A DNA stretch of 64,000 nucleotides from Plutella xylostella. Taxonomy: Eukaryota > Arthropoda > Insecta > Lepidoptera > Plutellidae. Shown one piece after another: positions 1 through 11,700 of this stretch. Below the pieces are notes generated by a model. That model was given only the letters and a program-made list of their open reading frames with translations, searched no databases and had not been told where the DNA came from. The stretch is from NCBI RefSeq assembly GCF_932276165.1, contig NC_063988.1:682001-746000 (forward strand), read 5' to 3'. Numbering within the stretch: position 1 is the first letter of the stretch; each line of letters starts with the position of its first letter. The position numbers and the translations under genes were made by a program.

Positions 1-2646
1 ATTAGTATGTACCGTGGCCTAATAATATAATAGCCAATTGCTACTGAGAGGGGTCAGGTTTCTGTGCAGGCCACTATACCTACCTATATTATGATAGTAA
101 AACATGGAGTCACCTAAGTAGGTAGTTATTATTACTTAATTATCAAATTCTTTATTGCACAACCAATTTAGGTGTACATAGGCGAACTTAATGCTAATAG
201 CATTTCCTTCCAATTAACCTTTGTAGCAAGTACCTACCTATGTAGATAATTGTGTTATCCGCATGTGTGAACCTCATCTCATCTGAAACCACATGGAATC
301 TATTTTAACTCGGAGATGAGTTAAACAGACGTCTCGTCTATCGGTTCTGTGTCTTCTTGCTATTACAATGTACCTATTACATAGATAGTACCTACCTACT
401 ATTTATTACTCTATGATAGAGCACACCAACACTTTTATCTTTGCATATTATTGCTTTATGAAATGATTTTATTGCAGTGTCCCATTTATAAAATTTCTGA
501 CTCTACTTTGATAAAATTTCATCATAGATCTTCAGGGAAATCTAAACATTCTAAAGGTATACCTACCTACCTAATAGTATTAAGTATATTTTTTATGAAC
601 GATATCAGTTACTAACGAATATGCAGATATGAATTTAAAGAAAAATCCTAGGTTATGATAATGATGATGATGTTAGGATATATAAACAATGAACTTAGTA
701 AAATCTAGTCAGATGTTGTAGTTGTTACGTTGGTGTGACTGTTCGTTGAGCTATTTTTAGCTTATCGCTGTATTTGTACTTCATATCTGAACGAATGTTA
801 GTATTTTAAGAGCATCAGCAATGGTTATGCAACTTAGTATTTATGTATTTTTATTGTTTGTTCTGCATGGAACGTACTTAGTTACCTCAAATATTTTTCG
901 GTCCTTGCAGGTTACTACTCCTTCGTTAGGCAAGTAGGTACAGTTAATCTGATTGTGCCTACTCAAATGTTCTGATGAGTTTTACTTTTCCAAGTTGATA
1001 AACAGTCATGGTCTATCTCTACATTCTCTACCTACAGCGTAGCGCCAAATCCGGTGATTCAATATGTTTTTGTAAATAACCAGCAATTACTTAAGTACTT
1101 AATTAAAATATCAAAGCTGCAAAGCTAGGTCTATGAAGTGGAGTTCACCTTATACCGTACTGCGTTTCCGTGCACCTAACATTTATCCTAGAAAATACCG
1201 TACATCCAGGAAATCATAGAAATAAAAATGTGCCAGTAAAATATCAATCCAATAATATATTTTTTATTCAAGGCTGCGGGAAGAGTTCGACACAAGGTTA
1301 TCACTCGCCGGCAGATGTTACTGAAATGTTTATAAATAAATATGTTTTTTGGCGCTCCGTCGCTTGTTGACATTATTTTTACACGATTTTCTTTTAATTC
1401 CTGACTGGAGTTGGGGGAAAATAACGTGCAGACGAATGGCTGCAGTGAAGTGCAGTGATTTATCATCAAAAACAATTTTCAACGGGTGTTTAAAATACAA
1501 TTTAACTCGACATGACACTATGTAAGCATTTAGGACGAAAGTATTTGCGCTGCAGGTAGGTCATTATCTTCTTTGTTCACAGTTCTAACTTCTGACAATC
1601 TGTTTTTTACGATACTTACGGACTTACGTTACGGTACCGATAGGTGGACGCCTACCTTTGTTTAATGTAGTAAGTAGGGTCTGATGGGGTATCATTTTAT
1701 AAAACTCCTAAGAATGAGCGTACTAGGTTCTACAGACTAGTGGTCGTGACACAAATTCTGTACTTACTTATTATGTCTGGAGTTAGCTTGAAGAGTGTTA
1801 ATAATGCATTATCATCATCATATTCACAATATCTTGCGATAATTAACACTAGAGTAACTATGTACTCGTAGTTACATAATGCGTAGGTATTATGGAAACA
1901 AGTCTAAATTTAAATAACTTACCCATGATTGTATCGTGTCGTGTGTTGTGTATACTTTACATAATAATGCGTGCCTATTTTAGAAGGATAACAATATCTG
2001 GAACGGTCAAAGCACTCGGAGTCACGAAGTCGTCATGATGGTGGCTAATACATAGCTCATGGATCTCAGTTATTTCTCTGGAAGACAGTAGTTTCACTGG
2101 ATGTGAAACTACTGTCCTGATATTTGGCAGATAGGGAGCGCTGCGTAACTCTAAAATTATATGGTGGAGCGGTGGCTGGTATTCTTCTGGGTGCTGAAAG
2201 TATTGGCTAGTCAGAATAACGCCAGTCAGTAAATATGTATAGTTACTTATCTACAACACGGCAAAAACAATTGAAAACAGCCTCGCGACGGCGGTCACCC
2301 GGGGTCCGCTCATCGCAGGAGGCAGTTGGTGATATTCGGTATTCAGGATGACTCCAATCCACGAGAGTTTTGCAGCTATGTTTCTATGTTGTGAAAGGAA
2401 TCCATTCCCACCTATGTTATGCTATAATGAATATGATTGATGGGTATCACATCTCTGGTGGATATAGGACAGAGTATATATAAGGCGGAAAAATCTGACC
2501 CCTCTCAGAAGCATTGCTACTATGAGAGGAGGTACAGGTTTCTCTGCACATGACCGTACCCTGTTTCACCGCTCAACACAGCGGAGGCCTATAGTTATTG
2601 CTAGTATTCTAAAACCCCTCTACATCATTATCTCTGTCTGCGTTAG
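1..2646. other. 5' flank or 5' intron of hfw, no coding exon seen
   Basis: I see no supportable coding exon here. The sequence is AT-rich with many TACCTACC-like words. A TATA-like run lies at 2475-2484. A short related motif (GAGAGG followed by CAGGTTTCT) occurs near 45-65 and again near 2523-2545, with an inverted piece at 2498-2511, which suggests a small decayed repeat. The missing first coding exon of hfw could lie here or left of the window. Confidence 0.4.
2084..2116. repeat. perfect 14-bp hairpin
   Basis: GACAGTAGTTTCAC at 2084-2097 is followed by a 5-base spacer and its exact reverse complement at 2103-2116. The pairing does not extend further, so it is shorter than a typical microRNA precursor. 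Confidence 0.6.
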
Positions 2647-2745
2647 GTGTCTGCGTGGGGGCTGGTGCTGTGCCTGCTGCTGCTCGTGCCCGCGCTCGAG
2701 ACCAGGGTGGACGAGCTGGAGCAAGCCGCGCTCAAGTACAGAGAG
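2647..2745 (+). CDS. hfw: hfw exon: signal-peptide-like hydrophobic segment
   Basis: The acceptor TTAG ends at 2646 and the donor GTACGT begins at 2746. The exon encodes 33 residues: a leucine-rich hydrophobic core, then an acidic segment (DELEQAALKYRE). It is read in phase 0 and has no ATG of its own before the hydrophobic core. Confidence 0.75.
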
Positions 2746-5700
2746 GTACGTGTGAATTAAGTAACGGCTTCTAGGCTAAATACCAAAACTTCTCCGTTGA
2801 AGTCTCCGTGCGCCTTCTGTTCAAAAACCTTACCTGACTGACTTGCGGTCATAGAGATCAGCCATATTTGTGTAGGTATTCATATACTTTATCACTAAGA
2901 TCTCAAAGTGTAGAGACAGTAAAATACAAGATTGTTACTCAGTCAATGGCCTTTTTCTACCCAATCAATGGTATCCAAGTGAAACTTACTACCCCGCTAC
3001 CACACGTATTTGTCGTCACGTCATGAATCAAGCATCTGCCAGTGTGGAGGTAAAATTAAATTTCACCTCTTGAAATACTCTTAAGATCATTATAAATCGT
3101 AGTACACCATGCCATGCATCTATTTCTCCTCCTTAGTGACTGATGAGCCTTTGAAATGGTGGTAGACTAATAATATTATGAATATACTTAGACAAATAAT
3201 AGTAAAAAAATACGTCCAATAAAATGATATTCTATTCTAACCACCCCCCTTTCTGCCCGCAGCAGCAACCACCCCCGCCCACGCCCGCACCGCCGCCGCC
3301 CCCCGCCTCGCCCCGCTGCTTCCACCGCTCGCGCGCCGACTGCCCCACCGACTCGCTCAAGTGCAAGCTGGTCGACCCCACCTCCGTGTTCTGCTGTGAT
3401 GTGGACAGCTTCAGATTGAGGGAGGGGTTGGGGGCTACAAGTGAGTATTGGAATAACTACCTACTTCAGGAAATATGGGTCAAAATCAGAGAGGTGAGCA
3501 TTATGCTTCCGATAAAGTTTTTCCTCATTTTATTATATGATATTACTAAAATACTTATTTCAAAATAAAGGTTCTGTGCATATAATTACAGCACACTCAG
3601 CATATTTATTTCGCTATGGTAAGTTTTATTTGATTTTAAACAAAAAAAGGTCTAAATCGTCATTCCGGGAATGCGTCCTTATACCATGTTTCATAGTTCA
3701 GACAAGTATTTTTTTTTTAAACTACCACTTAAAACTGTCATATTTTAATATTAGCTTTTAGTATAATTAAATTAAGAATATACGTATAAATTACATTATT
3801 ACAAGTAAAACTTCTTCATATTTTGGCTATTCAAATGCTGTCCGTCGTTTATCAAATCATTCCGTGAACGTGGTGGATATCTGTCGATGTAAATAAAACA
3901 ACACACGCCAGGTGGCATTAGCGAGCAGCAGTGTAAAGTTCACAATTCAAAGCAAAAGGCGTGTGCTATGTTTTCGAAAAAAAAATAGATTTTGTTGGTA
4001 AGTACCTTTTAATTTCAAATGTGTGAAGCGTACTTTAACGTTCTGGTATATGACAGATGTTCCCGAAATGACGCCTACGTTCCTGAAATGCCATTTTTTT
4101 GGGCAAAATTATTCTTTAATGCTTATAAAACCATAAACATGCAAAATTTTGGTTTTAAGGTATCCATTTAGTACGAGTAAGATGAAGAACGATGAAAATG
4201 AAGAGAAAAGGAAGTCAAAAAAGGCGTCCGAATAAACCTTAGCGTTGGTAGCTCAGTCGGGTAAGCGCCCGCGTCTCACGCAAGAGATGCGGGTTCAAAT
4301 CTCGGTACTGACATGTACCTACCAATGAGTTATTTTAACTTAAGTACAATGTATACCATCGCTCTTACGGTGAAGGAAGACATCGTGAGGAAACCTGCAT
4401 ATCTAGATTTAGCACATCTAGATATGTGAACCAGCCGCAGTGGACCAGCGTGGTGGGAAATGGTCCAAGCTTAGGAAAGCAGTTTAGACCTTGGGGATAT
4501 GCGCAAAGGTTCCACTCGAGAGAGCCAGGTGCAGGTACTTGCACCCCCACAGAGAATAGAATAGAACCTTAGCGTTTGTGGACTATCAGAAGGCCTTTGA
4601 TTCGATCGAGACAACAAGGCCTTACAACGGTGTCACATTGACTACGGGTATATCGAAGTGTTAAAGTGATTGTATAGAAACGCCACCATGTTAGTTTGAG
4701 TACAGGACCAGACTACGGAAGCAATTCCATTGCAGAGAGGTGTGAGACAAGGAGATATTATAAGTATCTCCGAAGCTCTTCACTAATGCGATGGAAGATG
4801 TCTTCAAGCTCCTACACTGGGAAGAACTCAGCAATCAACGGCGAATACATCTCTCACCTTCGGTTTGCCGACCATATCGTGGATATGGCAGAATCAGTGG
4901 AAGACCTAAGCAAAATGCTGACCTCAATCGGGTTTCCCAACAGGTAGGCCTCAAGATGGATATGGACAAGTTGAAAGTCATGGCCAATTCTCAGGTAGCG
5001 CCCACCTCAATATCTATAGGGAACTCGATTCTTGAAGTGGTGGAAAATTACGTCTACCTTGGACAAACAGTCCAACTAGGAAGATGCAACTTCGGGAAAG
5101 AGGTCACTCGGCGAATCCAACTTGGCTGGGCAGCGTTTGGGAATTTACGAAGCGTCTTCACGTCCGAAATTCCCCAGTGATTGATTTTGATTTTCAAAAT
5201 TCTTTATTATCAATAAGTATAATGGTAACAAAACAGTACAACTAAAATATTATACTATTTTATGACATTGTGGTTTACGAACTTAATTAGGCTGCAGACA
5301 CCTTTGTAAGTTTACAAATTATTTGACTTAATGCTATTTACATCGATAAGTATTTTAGTGACAGAGTAGGAATGAACTAACTAGACAACAGTATTTTAAA
5401 TGCGTACGATCTCATTAGTGTTGAAGACCATTTTTTGCCGGAGATGACATGATTACACTAATTACTTATAAACTAAGTAAATGACACACAAAACAGCTAC
5501 ATTACATAGCGTAAAGATAGCTTTTTAAGCTATTTAAGATGTGAATTCCTACGCATTCTTACGGCGCATCGCGGGTAGTGTGCACAATATTTTGCGATAC
5601 ACACAGTGGCGGCGTGCGGCGAGCGTGAGTCACCGGCCGGCCAGTCCAGTCGCCGCGTAGTGATGGGGTAAGCGGTAGGTACCGTACGTGTCGATGTAAG

Positions 5701-8700
5701 GTAGCTCGTTGATATTGGTTTTGCCTATTGATGAAACCAGACTATTTGTGTGACAAGAATTGCTATCATAAAATTTACGTGTTAATCTTAATATGAATTC
5801 CCGCAATAAAGGCAACTTGATTTTAATATGTAAGTGACGAAGGTTGGTGTAGAAGGGCGTATTAAATGCAATTTTAACGGCTTTGTTTTGGATGACTTGA
5901 AGGGCATCATAGTTTGTGCTACAAGTACTGCTCCAGACAGGTGCAGCATAGGAGAGGCAAGGGCGTACTAATGTTTTGTAAATGCGAAGTTTGCTAGTGG
6001 CACTTAGGTTGCTTCGACGGTTCAAGATTGGGCTGAGGGAGTTCATAGCGGTCACTCCTTTGTTTCTTATTGTGGAACAATGTTTCGTCCAGTTCAGTCT
6101 CTTGTCAAGTGTAACGCCTAGATAACGCACTGATTTACTCCATGGAATAGTATGGTCACCAATTTTAAGCAGTTTAGCAGGCTCTTGCCGCTGACGAGAG
6201 AATATAATTGCTTCCGTTTTGGCTTCATTCAGCTTAAGTTTCCAACGAGTGAAATATTCACGAAGACTATCTAAAGATAGCTGAAGGCGATCAACGATTA
6301 GTCCAGTGTCTTTGGCTGACGTGAACGAGGCTGTGTCATCCGCAAAGCACGCTAGGCTAGTACGAGTTTGGATCGGGATGTCATTTACATACAGCAAAAA
6401 CAGATATGGTCCTAAGATTGAGCCCTGTGGTATTCCTGCTGGAACCAATCTGGGAGTGGATTTTGTGTTATCACCAATAGAGACTGAGAACTCACGATTT
6501 ATAAGGTAAGATTTTATCAATTTTACCAGTCCTAAAGGGATGTCACACTGGATTAGTTTATGAATCAGGCCGTCATGCCAGACAGTGTCAAATGCCTTTT
6601 CAATATCTAGCAGTATCATACCAGTTGATTGTTTTAGGTTTAAATTATGGCTTATATGTTCAGCGACTCTGGCAAGCTGTTGGGTAGTAGAATGGCATCC
6701 TCTAAATCCAAACTGCTCGTTTTTTAAAAGATGCTTCGTTACTTGCATTAGTCTTGAGTAAATGATGGACTCAAATAACTTTCCGAGCGCCGGTAACAAG
6801 CTAATGGGACGGTAGCTACTAGGGGTTTTTTCATCCTTACTAGGCTTTTTGATGGCTATTACCTTAGCGAACTTCCAGACCTTAGGGAAATAGTTTAAGC
6901 ATAGGCAACCATTGAATATCTTTGTCAAGTATACAACAGCTTTTTGTGACAAATTTTTAAGCAGAGCATTGTGGATATTATCGTCACCAGGAGACTTGCG
7001 TCGCTTGAGGTTGCGGAGGAATTTCCAAATATGTTTGGGTCTCGTTGGTAGCTCTAATTCTGTCTCGTTAAATGAGTCAAGTTTAGCAATAGACTGTTCA
7101 ACCTTAGCCAGGACCTTGTCGTCTGTCCAGGACAGGGTAAGATTCATATTCGCGTAAAATGAATCCGCTAACATTTCAGATTGTTCCGACACAGTTGAGG
7201 CTACAGTTCCATCTGGGGATATCAGCGAGGGAATAACTGTAGGCTTTGACCGCAGTGATTTTGCTATGCGCCATATGTCAGAGCTAGGATTATCAACCTT
7301 GGCTAACTTGTTGTTCCAGATTCTATCATAATGTTTACGAATACTGTGTTGGATTTCAGTGTTGAGAACATTTATACGAGCACGAGTACGTCTTTTAGCA
7401 TTGAGATCAAGTGAGTAGAGGTCCTTACGCCCTTACGAAATTCCCCAGTGCCTCAAGACGAAAGTCTTCGAACAGTGCGTGTTGCCAGTGATGACCTACG
7501 GTGCCGAGACGTGGTCTCTTAACTTTAGGCCTCTTGAATAGGCTCGGAGTCACCCAGCGAGCTATGGAAAGGGCTATGCTCGGCGTGTCTCTACGTGATC
7601 GAATCAGAAATGAAGAGATCCGTAGAAGAACCAAGGTAACCGACATAGCTTATCGAGTCAGTAAGCTGAAATGGCAGTGGGCCGGACACATTGCTCGAAG
7701 GACTGATGGTCGGTGGAGCAGAAGAGTCCTCGAGTGGAGACCACGTACCGGCAAGCGCAGCGTTGGGCGGCCCCCCGCGATATGAACGGTCGATATAGTC
7801 AAGTCCGCGGGGAAGCACTGGATGCGGGCCGCCTCCGATCGGACAAGGTGGAAATCATTAGGGGAGGCCTATGTTCAGCCATGCACGTCCTATGGCTGAG
7901 ATGATGATGATGATGATTATATTATTTTCATACACCAAATGGTACCAAAAATCTAGCTTTGCGTTCATTTAGGGAAGGTCAACGTCATTTAGGGAACTTC
8001 GTTGTCATTTTGGGAACACCCCCATCATTTTCGGGAACATCACAAAAACGGCAAATAAGTCACTATTATGTAATGCTATAATTAAATCTTGCATATACAG
8101 CATTAAATTACCTTGAAACCTTTGTATTTATATTATTAATATATAACGTAGTGCAAAAATGTATACAATAAATTGAAATTATGGAACGAAATTTGCACAA
8201 ATTGGAAATTTATGGAGAGTAATTTGAAAAATAAGTGTTTTGATTATGAAAAATCAAAATAATAATATTTTCTGATTTAGGAAAAGGTTAATTACAACTT
8301 CTTGAAAAGGATTCTTAAACGTGTTTGTTATATTATTATTAAAAAAATAATTAAAAGTGTTCCCGAAATGACTCTTGACCCTGTCATTATTCTTATTAAC
8401 AGGTATAATTTCTAAAATATACAATTTTGTGCGTGCCTCATCACAGGCTATGTTCATGACAAATGCCACAACAGACTCCACTTGCTAGTTTTCTTCAAAA
8501 TAAAACTTAATTTCTCAGATATTTGAAAACCTAAAATGCTCACCTCTCTGATTTTGACCCATATATAGATAGATAGATAGAATACCTACTCTTTATTTTT
8601 ACAACAAAATAAATAATAAACTTAAAAAGTTGGAACTTCATTCGGGTACAAATGTCTTTCTTACCACTTAAAGAAATCTCGGCCAGACATTCTATACTTC

Positions 8701-11700
8701 GTTTATATATACAGGACTGGAATTTTATCAGTGTACCCATGCGTCTGCAGCAATTTTTTTTCGTGATTTCCTAGGTAGGTACATTGAGCTGCTGACGGGA
8801 ATTAGACTTATAAAATTCCACCTAATATTTGAGTGCTAGACGAGGAGTCCTATGTAGTTATGTCGGTGTGAGTGAGATGCCTTTCATCACGGTCTCTCCT
8901 CTTCATAAGTCAACCAAAACCTTATTTTATTGATACCTGGCTTAGACCTTTTCGCACTGAGAGAAGACTTGGGTGAACGTGTGAATTATACAATTAATAT
9001 TCATTATCTGAAAGAAAAACGACAATGAGAATGCGGGGATTCCCCCGCTATTAAACATGCACAGTTAGTTTAATTATTTGCTTGTCATTTAATTGTTTAC
9101 CGTGCTATTAAATCATTCATCTAATTTGTTGGAAACGAGGAAAACCACAACTAATCACCCCTTCTCTGTAGGATCAGAATTGCGTAATTTTGCGTCATGT
9201 TTTGCATATCGCTTGCCGTGCCATTAATTTTGGTCTGATTCCAGTTATTACACTTTATCGGCAAAACTGTAAATTACCCTACATTTTATATAAATGCCGT
9301 AGCTAACGCTTAGTCGGAAGTTTACATTAAGGGGCACAGCTCATTAGGGCCACTTGGCACATGAATTACACGCGTAATATCAACAGCGAGCTATCATCTG
9401 ATGGTCCACTCACTATCCGCGCGTAGACACCTCTCGAGGTCTCGAGTGAGTGAGGCTATCCAGTGATGGAACGAAGTGGAAGTAGTAAGCCCAGGCTCTT
9501 ACAAAACCATATGAAGAATGCAAACCCCCGAACCGTTGCTATGCGAGTCGAATCGCGGGACTTGGGTACTAGAAAGGCTAGCATGGGGCGCTATTAAGAC
9601 GTGACAAAAGTTTTCTTCAAGTTTTCGCACCCTCAAGCGCGAGCGCGATGGCGAACTTTTTCACGTCTTAAATGCGCCCCATGCTAGCCCTTAAGGTTGC
9701 CTTAATAACCTTAAATCTACAACCACCTCCTATCACTCTTCTCACCCTCCACCCCCCCTTCTTCCAGTGACGCAGAACATCACGAACCTGCACGTGCTGA
9801 ACGCGGAGGTGGACGAGCTGGACATCTCGCAGTCCGTGTACCGGAGACTGACGTCCATGGCGCTGACGGACGGCAACATCGGGAAGATCACCGGTACGTG
9901 TAGTAGGAACCGAACTGACCAATGAGCAGAAGCTCTAGGGACCTCTTAACTGAGTTGACCAATGGGTAGAAGCGCATTTTTAAGTCCTTTTCTCAGGCAG
10001 ATGGAACCTCTTGACCAATGAGCAGAAGCGCTTTTGTTGGTCTTTTTCCCAGGTGCGGGCGAAATTTAAACCCCCATAGATTTCTCTATGGGGGTTAAAA
10101 TTAACTAAATATAGATAAACAACTACATAAACCCCGCTATTGGTGTTGGAGCGCGGTCTATGGCACCCTACCGCTAATTTAAAAGCGATAAGGCCAGAAG
10201 AAATGTTACTAGGGACTTCATTAGTTAGGAAGTTGTTATACAATCTAGTTTCTAGTTTTTTTATTACACTACACTGCTGAACTGTTGGCACGGTTGGTAG
10301 GTACGTAGTTACCACAATAAAAAATACAAATGCACTCTGGCTTTCAGCTGAAGTCTAGTTAAACACTTAAACATATTTATGTCACAGACTGTCTTGAAAT
10401 ACGTAGCTATATCATTATATCAACAAACCTACTATCGATTGACCTACAGTGTACTTACAAATAATATAATGTAACCGTGTAATGAATCAGTAATGATCTC
10501 ATTACACGGTGGCGGCGACCACCCGAGGCGTAAAGCTCGGATGTCAAGTGTAAACAAAATTTTAAGTGCGCCTCAATATTGCGCAGCGCACGCTTTGTTG
10601 GCGTGACATGTGCGTGAGTTGTGATTGCAAATAGATTTAAAAATACTTGAACCAAACACAGCATTTTCAAGACCTGGCATATACGAGTACTTTTGAATTT
10701 CACCTTCCCTTATCATTATTACTTCCTGATTTGATAGCTTGTAAAATAAATGAAAATCACTTAGCATTCTTGCAGGCTTGATTTCCCAATTTCCCTACCT
10801 TATTATTGCTGTATATTTGGAGATGGTAACACTGGATTCTTCTTTTTTTTAAATGCGGGTACTCTCCGAATACACAGGAAAAAAGTTATATCTACTTACA
10901 TAAACAGATTACCTAGCTGCATTAAGAACTAACGTTTTTCCCCCGCACTATTCTAACTGTAAATTTTTATTTTTTCCACGTAACCTCAGCTGAGGCTATA
11001 TACCTAGACTGGAAAAGGACTAATTTTAGCAGTAAGTAAAGAAACTAGTTATTTTAAGGGTCATTTTTTGGTGTCGCATGCTGCATGTTTGTCGATGTCT
11101 TCAAAGCTTGTATTTCAGTTTTTTTGGCCATCACATTTTGACCTCCACACTCCACACTACCATCAACAATATAAATTCAAGCAACTGTTGGAAAAGATGA
11201 AAAAATTATGACCTCTATAGCAAAACAGGGTGGCGATGGTGGTCAAAAAGTGGGGATCAAGAGAAATGCTGTAGGGTTTTTTTGGTCTCTTTGTACCTAT
11301 AAGAATATTGGGGCCTTGTAATTTGTTATCTTTGTTCTATGTTAACTACCTACTTATAAATGTGTAAATTTCTACTAATGATATTTCTATTTAACGAGAC
11401 GTGATGGACCTAAATCTAGTCTTATCGCACACCTACCTAGTTAGTCAAAATGAGCATTCGATAATGATCGATACCCTGTTGAGCTATCTGAATATTATCT
11501 AAGTCCCTATCGTAATATTCTGCATAATAAACCTAAATGCATTAGATAAATTTTATCTGATTCGATAAGGCTCTGACAAGGGATTTTTGGTACATCGTTC
11601 GTTTGATCTTTATTTTGGTACCGATATTATCTACAAGCAAAGTGTTACCCTGCATTCTATATGTAGGTATGTGGGGTCATGTCATGTAATAAGAATAAGT

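Larger units (their letters stand above)
4176..7915 (+). mobile_element. degenerate RTE-type non-LTR retrotransposon, interrupted twice
   Basis: Two blocks of reverse-transcriptase sequence, about 4176-5179 and 7451-7915, read as one element once the SINE and Jockey insertions are removed. Recognisable pieces are LAFVDYQKAFDSIE (motif A, split by the SINE), YISHLRFADHIVDMAESVEDL, VYLGQTVQLGRCNFGKEVT, RRIQLGWAAFGNLRSVF and, after the interruption, VSKLKWQWAGHIARR. The catalytic FADD motif reads FADH, and there are stops and frameshifts, so it is dead. It ends in a run of GAT repeats, typical of RTE 3' tails. The left boundary is approximate. Confidence 0.75.
3476..8561. mobile_element. DNA transposon with 27-bp perfect TIRs, containing nested elements
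   Basis: Bases 3476-3502 are the exact reverse complement of 8535-8561, and both ends are flanked by TA (3474-3475 and 8562-8563). Without the internal RTE block, about 1.3 kb of element remains and no transposase ORF is seen, so it is non-autonomous or decayed. Short words related to TCCCGAAATGAC recur near both ends: near 4062 and 4080 on the left, and near 7984, 8003, 8024 and 8362 on the right, several of them inverted. They could be transposase binding sites. The superfamily is not assigned; a TA target would fit Tc1/mariner-like elements. Confidence 0.75.
3441..9767 (+). other. hfw intron 2, transposon-filled
   Basis: This 6.3-kb intron consists mainly of the nested mobile elements at 3476-8561. 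The remaining 8562-9767 holds a GATA microsatellite, a foldback element at 9576-9690 and otherwise unremarkable AT-rich sequence. Confidence 0.8.

Noticed and set aside
4244..4316. tRNA-like sequence
   Set aside because: It has A and B boxes but no closing acceptor stem, continues into a SINE body and has a target duplication.
5630..7192. host gene coding for a reverse transcriptase
   Set aside because: It lies within a target-site-duplicated Jockey insertion nested in another retroelement, so it is not a domesticated host gene on present evidence.
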